15,174 nucleotides of DNA, taken from Geoglobus sp. GTDB lineage: Archaea > Halobacteriota > Archaeoglobi > Archaeoglobales > Archaeoglobaceae. This document shows, piece by piece, positions 1-7,049 of this stretch. Within the stretch, counting starts at the first letter, position 1; each line of letters begins with the position of its first letter. The notes below the pieces were generated by a model. That model did not search any database and was not told the origin of the DNA. It saw only the letters and a program-made list of their open reading frames with translations. Location of the stretch: positions 1 through 15,174 of the forward strand of contig JALUWC010000110.1 in the NCBI GenBank assembly GCA_027019885.1, read 5' to 3'. The position numbers were made by a program, and so were the translations under genes.

Positions 1-495
1 GATGATGAAACCTGGGAATTCATCTACAGAAAGAGAAAACCCCCTCTCAGCTATGGGGCATTTCTCGCCCACGAAAGACGAAAGTTCCACAGGGCATTTA
101 TCGGAAGCACGTATTTCGATCTGCTTTACGTCAGGGGGTATGATGAGCTTCACAAAAAAATACCTGAAGGTGTGGGAGAGAAGCTCGGAAAAATAAGGAT
201 TGTTGCGAGGCTGAGAGATGACAGAGATGTGTTCGATTATCCAGCTTTTTATCCAGTTGAGCACAGCAAAATCGATGCGGTTCTCAGCTACACCCACACC
301 TACGCTGGTCAGGCATTCAGGGGTGAGATTATGGAGGCCTTAGGAGAGCTTGAAAAAATCGACGGAAAACTCTATCTGATTGTTGGAACAAAGAGAGAGA
401 CCGAGGATGAATATATTGTTTCCAGAACTCTACTTGAAAAACTTGGAATGAAAGAGTATTTGCTGGATTGCGGCTCATACCAAAATTTTTATTAA
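1..495 (+). CDS. 3' end of a predicted nucleotidyltransferase-family protein (COG1665-like), 5' truncated by window edge
   Basis: An open frame enters at base 1 (codons GAT GAT GAA) and runs 164 codons to TAA at 493-495, so this is the C-terminal part of a longer protein. The start lies outside the window; internal ATGs should not be taken as the start. Visible features are a basic stretch with HERRKFHRAFIGS near residues 25-37, then a beta-rich region containing ARLRDDRDVFDYPAFYP and GKLYLIVGTKRETEDEY. From memory this resembles the C-terminal half of the archaeal predicted nucleotidyltransferases of COG1665, whose catalytic GS...DxD motif lies upstream and would be outside the window. The catalytic part is therefore unseen and no function is shown here. 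The tRNA-Val promoter box overlaps its last codons. Confidence 0.55.
   Translation, partial: DDETWEFIYRKRKPPLSYGAFLAHERRKFHRAFIGSTYFDLLYVRGYDELHKKIPEGVGEKLGKIRIVARLRDDRDVFDYPAFYPVEHSKIDAVLSYTHTYAGQAFRGEIMEALGELEKIDGKLYLIVGTKRETEDEYIVSRTLLEKLGMKEYLLDCGSYQNFY
486..495 (+). promoter_or_regulatory. Putative TATA box of the tRNA-Val gene
   Basis: The A/T run ttttattaat is centred about 32 nt upstream of the first tRNA base, as expected for an archaeal TBP site with a short 5' leader removed by RNase P. It lies inside the last codons of the preceding CDS. This is inferred from position and composition only. Confidence 0.4.
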
Positions 496-522
496 TCTGG
501 CAGATTCTGGAAATTCGGGGAG

Positions 523-595
523 GGGTCCGTGGTCTAGCGGTTATGACGTCGCCTTGACGAGGCGAAGGTCCCCGGTTCGAATCCGGGCGGACCCA
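523..595 (+). tRNA. tRNA-Val, anticodon GAC
   Basis: A complete 73-nt cloverleaf can be drawn. The acceptor stem GGGTCCG (523-529) pairs with CGGACCC (588-594). The D arm has GTC pairing with GAC. The anticodon stem TCGCC/GGCGA encloses the 7-nt loop TTGACGA (554-560), with anticodon GAC at positions 34-36. The T stem CCCGG/CCGGG encloses TTCGAAT. The discriminator base is A at 595. GAC reads the valine codons GUC and GUU. The 3' CCA is not encoded (the next bases are CTT) and would be added by CCA transferase. No intron interrupts the anticodon loop. The gene is single, between a CDS on its 5' side and a gene-poor stretch on its 3' side. Confidence 0.95.
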
Positions 596-699
596 CTTTC
601 GATTCCGGGAATCTGGATTTCTATGGGCTCTCCAGTCCTGATGGGGTCCGGCAGTTTATCAACAGTCTCGAAAAATCGGTTTCTAAAATTTTATTTTAA
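547..699 (+). pseudogene. Possible integrase fragment reading out of the tRNA-Val 3' half
   Basis: Reading frame 1 is open from just after a TGA at 544-546 inside the tRNA to TAA at 697-699, 50 codons. The part overlapping the tRNA T arm reads VPGSNPGGPT. The part beyond the tRNA reads DSGNLDFYGLSSPDGVRQF and then INSLEKSVSKILF, which is protein-like in composition (amphipathic, with Lys, Glu and Ser). No start codon or Shine-Dalgarno site is evident. Archaeal SSV-type tyrosine recombinase genes contain their attachment site. After integration into a tRNA gene they leave a fragment whose frame runs through the T arm, and this fragment has that form. It is too short for any catalytic motif to be visible. 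Chance openness of 50 codons is possible, so the call is tentative. Confidence 0.35.
576..609 (+). repeat. T-arm-like 12-nt direct repeat at the tRNA-Val 3' flank
   Basis: TTCGAATCCGGG in the tRNA T arm (576-587) recurs as TTCGATTCCGGG at 598-609, 11 of 12 bases, three bases after the end of the tRNA. The second copy lies in an imperfect palindrome, GATTCC-G-GGAATC (601-613), which could also act in 3' processing. It could be a trace of recombination at the tRNA or coincidence. Confidence 0.4.
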
Positions 700-775
700 A
701 AATATATAATTCCATTTTGAAATTCTCATGTGCAAATCAACTCTCTGCTGGCGGTTTTTGGCGGAAAGCTCCCTC

Positions 776-936
776 TCAGTAATCGCACCCCCAGATCCTA
801 ATACCCTCAACCTCTTCCTGCTCGATTATGATCTCCTGAACCTGAGATATACCTCATTTCTTGCCTTCATTACTCTGATTCCATGCTACAACCAGCGATT
901 CCGATCCCCAAGTTTAAACACCATTCCAACTTGCAT
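776..936 (-). pseudogene. Broken small gene, possible AbrB-type (MazE-like) antitoxin remnant
   Basis: On the minus strand an ATG at 936-934 begins MQVGMVFKLG. A shift of frame near 906-910 then leads into SESLVVAWNQSNEGKK, a TGA at 856-854 interrupts, and the same frame continues GISQVQEIIIEQEEVEGIRI to TGA at 778-776. Joined, this would be a protein of about 53 residues, rich in Glu, Ile and Val like its neighbours. The order of a VxKLG-SLVVA strand, a short helix, and a QEIIIE...GIRI strand resembles AbrB/MazE DNA-binding antitoxins (VxKVGNSLVVxIP, then GDEVxI...GxIxI). An A/T-rich block at about 950-965 sits where a leaderless promoter would be. No partner toxin gene is visible. One frameshift and one stop within 161 bases indicate decay; sequencing error is a weaker alternative. 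Confidence 0.4.
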
Positions 937-996
937 AATATAAAACCAAAATTAAAATAAAAGCAAAAACCTTCACTTTCAATGCACCCAAAACAG

Positions 997-1003
997 ATTA
1001 ATA
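997..1003 (+). promoter_or_regulatory. Putative TATA box for mcm (leaderless)
   Basis: attaata is centred 27 nt upstream of the mcm ATG. No Shine-Dalgarno sequence is present in the intervening bases, so transcription probably starts at or next to the start codon. Confidence 0.45.
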
Positions 1004-1026
1004 CACCCTTACACAATTATGCTTGA

Positions 1027-3129
1027 ATGCCGCTGATCAGCGACCCAAGGGTCTGGAGGGAGTTTTTTCAGTACTACTATGAGAACGAGATAAACAGACT
1101 TGCAGGAAAAATTTCTGCTGGCGATGGGGCTGAGAGGAGTATTTATGTTGATGTTCTGTCTCATCTGGCCTTTTTCAAGGAGGGCATACTTGCCGAAGAA
1201 CTCCTCTCGGATCCAGACAAGGTTATATCTGATGCAATGAGGGGCATAGAGCTCACAGACAACATCTACGATGTGAGGCTTGAGAAGTGCATACCAAGGT
1301 TTGTCAATCTCCCGGTTGCGAGGAGGGTGCTTATAAGAGATCTCAGGGCTGAGCACATCCTGAAATTTGTCTCAATTGAGGGAATAGTCAGAAAGGTTAC
1401 AGAGGTGAGACCGAAGATTGTTGAGGCGGTTTTTACATGCACAAATTGTGGCAAGAGAGTTTCTGTATATCAGGAGACCTCAAACCTGAAATATCCCTAT
1501 GAATGCACTGCCTGCAAGTCAAAGAGATTCGTTTTCCATCCTGAGGAAAGCATTCTGATTGACAGCCAGCGCATAAAGATTCAGGAGTATCCTGAGAATT
1601 TAAAGGGAGGAGAGCAGCCCCAGAGCATTGACGTGTACCTTGAAGGAGACATAACCGGGGTTGTAAATCCCGGAGACAGGGTTATCATAAACGGGATTGT
1701 AAGGGCAAACCCGAGAGGAATGGGACAGAAAAAGCTTGTTCACATGGATCTTTTCATTGAGGGAAACTCAATTGAGATTCTACAGCAGGAGTATGAGGAG
1801 TTTGAGATAACCGAGGAAGACAAGAAAAAGATTCTGGAGCTGAGCGAGGATGGAGAGATATATGAAAAAATAGTGAAGAGCATTGCCCCGTCAATCTATG
1901 GTTATGAGGATATAAAGCTTGCAATTGCATTGCAGCTTTTCGGAGGAGTCCTGAAAAAGCTTCCGGATGGGACAGAGATCAGAGGAGACATTCACATACT
2001 CCTTGTTGGAGATCCTGGAGTAGCGAAATCACAGCTTTTAAGATACGTTCACAGAATAGCTCCAAGAAGCGTGTACACAACAGGAAAAGGTACAACAACA
2101 GCCGGATTAACAGCCACTGCTGTAAGAGATGAGATTGACGGCAGATGGACACTTGAGGCCGGAGCCCTCGTTCTTGCAGATAAGGGAATAGCCCTTGTAG
2201 ATGAGATTGACAAAATGAGAGTTGAGGACAGAAGTGCCTTGCATGAGGCAATGGAGCAGCAGACAATAAGTGTTGCAAAGGCAGGAATAAATGCTGTTCT
2301 TAAGGCAAGATGCGCTTTGCTTGGAGCGGCAAACCCGAAATATGGAAGATTTGACAGGTATTCAGCAATTGCAGAACAGATCAACCTATCCCCAACGCTG
2401 ATGTCAAGATTTGATCTGATCTTTGTTTTAACTGATGATCCAGATGAGAAAAGAGATGTTGAGCTTGCAAAGCATATTTTAAAGACTCACAAGCTTGGTG
2501 AAAAGCTTGAGAAGATGAGAAATGTCTCAAGTGAGTTCACAAGACAGAGCATAGAGGACGAGGTTCAGAAGATTACACCGGTTATAGATCCTGAGCTCCT
2601 GAGGAAATACATAGCCTACGCAAAGAGAACTGTTTTTCCAATTCTCACAGATGAGGCTGAAAAGAGGATTATTGAATTTTATGTTGGCATGAGAAGCAGA
2701 GTGAAGGATAACTCACCCGTTCCTGTTACAGCGAGACAGCTTGAAGCTTTGATTAGGATGGCTGAAGCATCAGCAAGAATCAGGCTTTCAGACAGAATAG
2801 AGCTTCAGGATGTGGAAAGGGTACTCGGAATAATAAGGACGAGCCTTGAACAGATTGCACTTGATCCTGAGACAGGAGAGATTGACATAGATTACGCCTT
2901 CTCAGGTACATCAAAAACCCAGAGAGACAGGATAATGATGCTAAAGAGACTTATTGAGGATTTTGAATCGGAATATGAAAAGGGCGTGCCAGAAGAGATA
3001 ATTTTTGATGAAGCTGAAAAGATGGGTATAGAGAGAGCCAAAACAAGGGAGCTTCTCATCAAGATGAGAGAGAAGGGTGAGCTATACTGCCCCAGACCAG
3101 ATCATTACAGAGTGGTGCACAATTACTGA
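1027..3129 (+). CDS. mcm: Replicative DNA helicase MCM
   Basis: A 700-residue minichromosome maintenance protein, the hexameric 3'-5' helicase that unwinds DNA at archaeal replication forks. The N-terminal domain carries a zinc-binding set Cys138, Cys141, Cys160 and Cys163, followed by an OB-fold region to about residue 250. The AAA+ module has Walker A GDPGVAKS (328-335), Walker B VDEIDKM (391-397), sensor 1 in GAANPKYG (Asn436) and the arginine-finger motif LMSRFD (Arg461). A C-terminal winged-helix region spans about 630-700. No key residue is missing, no intein interrupts it, and the length is normal for the family. An in-frame TGA at 1024-1026 directly precedes the ATG, so no longer form is possible. 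With no Shine-Dalgarno site and a TATA-like box 27 nt upstream, translation is probably leaderless. It is transcribed alone and ends one base from the converging transporter gene. Confidence 0.98.
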   Translation: MPLISDPRVWREFFQYYYENEINRLAGKISAGDGAERSIYVDVLSHLAFFKEGILAEELLSDPDKVISDAMRGIELTDNIYDVRLEKCIPRFVNLPVARRVLIRDLRAEHILKFVSIEGIVRKVTEVRPKIVEAVFTCTNCGKRVSVYQETSNLKYPYECTACKSKRFVFHPEESILIDSQRIKIQEYPENLKGGEQPQSIDVYLEGDITGVVNPGDRVIINGIVRANPRGMGQKKLVHMDLFIEGNSIEILQQEYEEFEITEEDKKKILELSEDGEIYEKIVKSIAPSIYGYEDIKLAIALQLFGGVLKKLPDGTEIRGDIHILLVGDPGVAKSQLLRYVHRIAPRSVYTTGKGTTTAGLTATAVRDEIDGRWTLEAGALVLADKGIALVDEIDKMRVEDRSALHEAMEQQTISVAKAGINAVLKARCALLGAANPKYGRFDRYSAIAEQINLSPTLMSRFDLIFVLTDDPDEKRDVELAKHILKTHKLGEKLEKMRNVSSEFTRQSIEDEVQKITPVIDPELLRKYIAYAKRTVFPILTDEAEKRIIEFYVGMRSRVKDNSPVPVTARQLEALIRMAEASARIRLSDRIELQDVERVLGIIRTSLEQIALDPETGEIDIDYAFSGTSKTQRDRIMMLKRLIEDFESEYEKGVPEEIIFDEAEKMGIERAKTRELLIKMREKGELYCPRPDHYRVVHNY

Positions 3130-3130
3130 G

Positions 3131-5350
3131 CTATCTCATCAATCTTATCCACCTTCTTGTGACAATGACCGTGCTGTCCGTTCTCCTGATAACCTTTTCA
3201 GGGAAAAGACCTCTCAGAAAGTTGTAGAGAAACGTTCTCCCGCTCGCTCCAAGAAGTGTTATGTCATGTTTTTCAGCCTCCTCTGCGATTCTCTTTGCTG
3301 GATCGGGATCCATTATGAACTCCCATTCTACATTCAACCCATCAAAATACCTTTTTGAAAGATTTTCGAAAAGTTTTTCGGCCTCCTTTTTATCTTCATC
3401 TGACTTCCCAACATACATCAGCTTTACCTTCCCCTTTCTCTCCCTTGCAATGTTCTCTGCAATCTCACATGCAAGCTCCACATGAGGCCCACCAGCAGAC
3501 GGCACTAAAATTTTGCCGAATTCAGGCATTCTTTCGCCATAGCTGAACCTAACAACGGCAACATCGCATCCCGCCTTCATGAGAACAGGGTCTATCGTGC
3601 TCCCAAGTACCGTATCCCTCCTGAATGTTCTTCCTCTCCACCCCATGAGGATCAGATCAGCCTGAATCTCTTCAGCAGTGGTGATTATCGCCTCCGCAAC
3701 ATCGTGACCTGCTTTCAGGACTCCTCCTGCAGGAACTGCAAGGAATTCTATGAGATCCTCAAGTCTCTCCTTAGCTTCTTTTATCTCGCCAACAACAGCG
3801 GAGGGAGGTGTCTGAATTGGAACCTTCACAACGCTCATCACAAAAACAACACCATCTTTCTGTCTCGCAATTATCTCTGCAAGCCTCACAAGCTTCTTTG
3901 CAATCACAGGATTTGCTACAGGAACAAGAATTCTGTATCTCTTCTTTTCAACTGGGAATTCCGAATAAATTGTTACAAACTCCTCTTTTGCCTTTTTCTC
4001 CAGCTCTTTTTCTGAGTAGGCGTAGTAAACAAAAGCTCCAAGAAACATCCAGGCAATCGTGATCAGAAAAACACTGAATCCCTGTTCAATGTGTGCTATG
4101 AGGTAATAGGATATCACTATCTGGAAAATCACTGCCAGAGAAGAGAGAACATAAGCCATGGGAAGTCTGAAGCTCCTTCTGAGATCGGGACGTCTCAGCC
4201 TCAAAACGATTAGAGATACGTTTACTGAGAGAAAGAGAATTATAAACATAAGGCTGGCTGCGGAAGCCACAGCCTCAATTGGTGCAAGAGAAGCAAATGC
4301 TATTATCACATAACTGAAGAAGATTGCAAAATGAGGAGTTCTGGTTTTTCTGCTGATCTCGGAAAAGATTCTGTGGAGATAACCTGTTCTGCTCAACGCA
4401 AATATCACCCTTGACGATGAATAGATCGTTGCATTCATCGCACTCACAGTCGATATTATCCCGCCTGCAAGGATTAAATACCCACCAAAGAGCATTATGC
4501 TGTCAGCAACCCTAACAAGGCTGAGTTCTGCGAGCTTTCCAAGGTACACCCAGCTTGGAACATTTACCTTTATCGCACCAAGCAATGAGAATGCAACCAG
4601 AATGTATATTGCAACAGCAGTCCAGAGGGACATGACTATTGCCTTGGGTATGTTTCTCTCTGGGTTCTTCACCTCCTCTCCGCTCTGGACTATTATCTCA
4701 AACCCTTCAAATGCTATGAACGTGAGACCCATCGCAGCAAGAACACCCGTAAATCCTGTGGGAAAGAAAGGAGTGTATGAGCCTATCCAGTCTGGATACG
4801 TGAAGGTTTTGTAGATACCAAAACCCGCAAAAACAATCAGTATAACAACTTTGAGAAGCGTAACCAGACTCCCAAGCTTTCCGCTCTCCTTTGCACCCCT
4901 GTAATTTACGTAGGCAAGAAAGCTCACCATTGCAAGTGCCGAAGCTTTTGAAAGAATGAATCTTGGCAGCTCGATTCCTGCAAAGCTAATAACAAGCTCT
5001 GCAAAAAATGCTCCAAATGTAACAGCATACAGTGCGCAGGCAATTGTGTGAGCAGCCCAGTCCACCCATCCTGCCATAAATCCCGGAAACTTTCCCATTG
5101 CCTCTTTTATCCACACATATCCTCCTCCGGCCTGCGGAAGAGCTGAACCAAGCTCTGCATATGCCAAACCGGTGAGAGTTGCAACAATTCCGTTTAAAAG
5201 AAAGGCAAGAAGTATGGCGGGGCCAGCAATTCCAGCTGCAATTCCTGTCAGAGCAAATATCCCTGCTCCAATCATCCCTGCAATGCCAATCATTGTTATG
5301 TCAAAAAGAGATAGATCTCTGCTCAGTGAAACCTGAACCTCTTTGCCCAC
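3131..5350 (-). CDS. APC-superfamily amino acid permease fused to two universal stress (UspA) domains
   Basis: A 739-residue protein. Residues 1-445 are a 12-helix APC transporter, starting with the family motif GIAGMIGAGIF (22-32), which lines the substrate site. Cationic or neutral amino acids are the likely cargo, but substrate cannot be read from the sequence. Two cytoplasmic UspA-like domains follow. The first (about 471-603) has an intact ATP-binding motif G-x2-G-x9-G-S-T (570-585). In the second (about 612-733) the motif begins normally (GASG, 701-704) but its last part is G714-L715 instead of G-S/T. The C-terminal domains probably sense nucleotide and adjust transport. The start is GTG, chosen because AGGTGG (5355-5360) lies 4 nt upstream. 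The gene follows argS after 49 bases, so read-through is possible. Its TAG stop faces the mcm stop with one base between. Confidence 0.92.
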   Translation of the reverse strand: MGKEVQVSLSRDLSLFDITMIGIAGMIGAGIFALTGIAAGIAGPAILLAFLLNGIVATLTGLAYAELGSALPQAGGGYVWIKEAMGKFPGFMAGWVDWAAHTIACALYAVTFGAFFAELVISFAGIELPRFILSKASALAMVSFLAYVNYRGAKESGKLGSLVTLLKVVILIVFAGFGIYKTFTYPDWIGSYTPFFPTGFTGVLAAMGLTFIAFEGFEIIVQSGEEVKNPERNIPKAIVMSLWTAVAIYILVAFSLLGAIKVNVPSWVYLGKLAELSLVRVADSIMLFGGYLILAGGIISTVSAMNATIYSSSRVIFALSRTGYLHRIFSEISRKTRTPHFAIFFSYVIIAFASLAPIEAVASAASLMFIILFLSVNVSLIVLRLRRPDLRRSFRLPMAYVLSSLAVIFQIVISYYLIAHIEQGFSVFLITIAWMFLGAFVYYAYSEKELEKKAKEEFVTIYSEFPVEKKRYRILVPVANPVIAKKLVRLAEIIARQKDGVVFVMSVVKVPIQTPPSAVVGEIKEAKERLEDLIEFLAVPAGGVLKAGHDVAEAIITTAEEIQADLILMGWRGRTFRRDTVLGSTIDPVLMKAGCDVAVVRFSYGERMPEFGKILVPSAGGPHVELACEIAENIARERKGKVKLMYVGKSDEDKKEAEKLFENLSKRYFDGLNVEWEFIMDPDPAKRIAEEAEKHDITLLGASGRTFLYNFLRGLFPEKVIRRTDSTVIVTRRWIRLMR

Positions 5351-5354
5351 ACAA

Positions 5355-5360
5355 CCACCT
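5355..5360 (-). promoter_or_regulatory. Shine-Dalgarno site deciding the GTG start of the APC-Usp gene
   Basis: On the minus strand AGGTGG is followed by TTGT and then GTG, a 4-nt spacer. It matches the consensus GGAGGTGA and supports the non-ATG start. Confidence 0.7.
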
Positions 5361-5399
5361 GAAAAACCGGTTAAAGTGATTTGAACTTAAGTCTTTCCT

Positions 5400-7049
5400 T
5401 CACATCCTTTCGAGAGCTTCTATGCCAAGAAGCTCAAGCCCATTTCTGAGAGCAATTCTCGCTGCATCAACAACTGCAAGCCTGTGCATTCTCAGTTCAG
5501 AATCCTCAGTGATTACAGGATTTCTGTGATAGAAATCATTGAACTTCTCCGCTATATCAAGAACGTATTCGGCAAGGATGTTCGGTCTTAAAGATTCAGC
5601 AACCTTCTCGACGTTAAATGAGAACTTTGAAAGCAGAATGAGGAGTTCCCTTTCCACGTCATCCATAAGCTCATACCTGAAATCCAGATCAGCATACCCA
5701 GCTTCAACAGCCTTCCTCATTATGCTGCATGCCCTTGCGTGAGTGTACTGGATGTAGCTGGCGGTCTGCCTTTCAAAGTCCAGCGCTTTCTTCCAGTCAA
5801 ATGTCATTGGCTTTTCAGGGGAAACCCTTACGAAATCAAATCTCAGGGCACCGGTGGCAACTGCCTTTGCAACCTTATTCTTTTCTTCCTCGCTGAAATC
5901 TCTGTCTTCAATGAGCTTCCTTGCCTCCTGATATGTTTTCTGTATGAGCTCATCTGCAGATATAAACTTCCCCTTCCTTGTGCTCATGGAACCTTCAGGC
6001 AAAGATACGAACTCAAAGAACACAATTTCAGGAGGTTTGAGATCGAGGGCGTTAAGCAAATCTGAAAGCTGATTTGCTATGAGCTTGTGATCTGATCCAA
6101 GCACATTTATGAATCTCTCATAGTTTTCATTCTTCCAGAGGTGGTATGCGAGGTCTCGTGTGATGTAGAGAGTTGTTCCATTTTCCCTTCTCAGGATAAC
6201 GTCCTTCTCATAGCCAAATTTCCCCATGTCAACCCTGAAAACGTCATCTCTCTCAAGAAGTTCTCTTTCCTCAAGCATTTTTAAGATTCTATCAACATAT
6301 CCGTTTCTGACAAACTCAGACTCCCAGATGTACTCATCATGCTCCACATTCAGCTCTTCAAGTGTCTCTCTCACACCCTCAAGCGCTTTCTCCATAACTT
6401 CCCTGAAAATCCTGATTGCACCTTCGTCACCTTTCTCATAAAGGATCATCAGTTTCTCAACCTCATCATCTATGGCATTATCTCTCTCAGCATCTGCGTT
6501 GATTTTTATGTAGGCTTTAGCCACCTCATGATCCGGCTTCCCATTCCCCAGTCCATACCTCCTCACGCCAAGAACAGCCATTGCTGACTGCCTGCCCATG
6601 TCATTCACATAGTACTGGGCTTTTACATTCATTCCGGCTTTTCTTAAAACTCTCACAAGAGTGTCACCAATTATGGAGTTTCTTATGTGCCCAACATGGA
6701 GTGGCCCATCTGGATTGGCAGAGGTGTGTTCTACCAAAACCTCTCCTCCAAGCTTCAGACCTCCGTATCTGTAGTCTTCATCCAGAATTGAACTGACAGT
6801 GTCTTCAAAAAACTCCTGACTTGCAAAGAAGTTGATGTATCCGTTTTCAATCTCAATCCTGCCTATGTAGTCTCCAGTAATTTCAAAATCCTCAATAAGC
6901 TCTTCAGCAACTTCCTGGGGTTTTTTTCTTTTTTCCTTGGCCAATTTAAAGGCGACAGTGCATGCAAGATCAGCGTGCTCACTCTCCCTCAGAAATCTGT
7001 CATCCGTGCCTGCAGCCCTCTTCACCTCCTGATAAAACGCCCTGAACAT
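5400..7049 (-). CDS. argS: Arginyl-tRNA synthetase
   Basis: A class I synthetase of 549 residues that attaches arginine to tRNA-Arg. It has an N-terminal additional domain (about 1-100), the signature HVGH (118-121, the HIGH motif) in the Rossmann fold, MSTRKG at 355-360 in the KMSKS position, and a C-terminal DALR anticodon-binding helical domain beginning near YIQYTHARA. Length and motifs are complete. Three in-frame starts lie close together: ATG at 7055, GTG at 7052 and ATG at 7049. The last is chosen because GAGGG (7056-7060) is 6 nt upstream of it but abuts the first. It also gives a TGATG junction in which the aRF1 stop and the argS start share one base, typical of translational coupling. 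If ATG 7055 is used the protein gains two residues. Gene order behind lysS, uppS and aRF1 places it in a translation-centred operon. Confidence 0.96.
   Translation of the reverse strand: MFRAFYQEVKRAAGTDDRFLRESEHADLACTVAFKLAKEKRKKPQEVAEELIEDFEITGDYIGRIEIENGYINFFASQEFFEDTVSSILDEDYRYGGLKLGGEVLVEHTSANPDGPLHVGHIRNSIIGDTLVRVLRKAGMNVKAQYYVNDMGRQSAMAVLGVRRYGLGNGKPDHEVAKAYIKINADAERDNAIDDEVEKLMILYEKGDEGAIRIFREVMEKALEGVRETLEELNVEHDEYIWESEFVRNGYVDRILKMLEERELLERDDVFRVDMGKFGYEKDVILRRENGTTLYITRDLAYHLWKNENYERFINVLGSDHKLIANQLSDLLNALDLKPPEIVFFEFVSLPEGSMSTRKGKFISADELIQKTYQEARKLIEDRDFSEEEKNKVAKAVATGALRFDFVRVSPEKPMTFDWKKALDFERQTASYIQYTHARACSIMRKAVEAGYADLDFRYELMDDVERELLILLSKFSFNVEKVAESLRPNILAEYVLDIAEKFNDFYHRNPVITEDSELRMHRLAVVDAARIALRNGLELLGIEALERM

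Larger units (their letters stand above)
596..1026. other. 431-base stretch without an intact gene, holding remnants and promoters
   Basis: Between tRNA-Val and mcm there is no reading frame of convincing composition on either strand. The stretch holds the tail of the frame leaving the tRNA (to 699), a very A/T-rich block at 684-712, a broken small gene on the minus strand (776-936), a second A/T-rich block at 938-965, and the mcm promoter near 997-1003. The A/T blocks could be TATA sites but have no intact gene at the expected distance, apart from the broken one. No box C/D-like RNA or CRISPR repeat was recognised. Confidence 0.6.

Noticed and set aside
2..196. 64-codon plus-strand frame at the window edge
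   Set aside because: Out of frame with the continuous 1-495 reading frame, which has coherent protein-like content throughout.
728..943. 71-codon plus-strand frame with an A/T box (about 699-712) at the leaderless distance from its ATG
   Set aside because: Its translation is rich in Leu, Pro, Ser and Cys and poor in Lys and Glu, unlike every real protein here, and it lies antisense to the more protein-like broken gene.
1009..1356. 115-codon minus-strand frame over the mcm start
   Set aside because: Shadow of mcm; its composition is not like the neighbouring proteins and no promoter or Shine-Dalgarno site precedes it.
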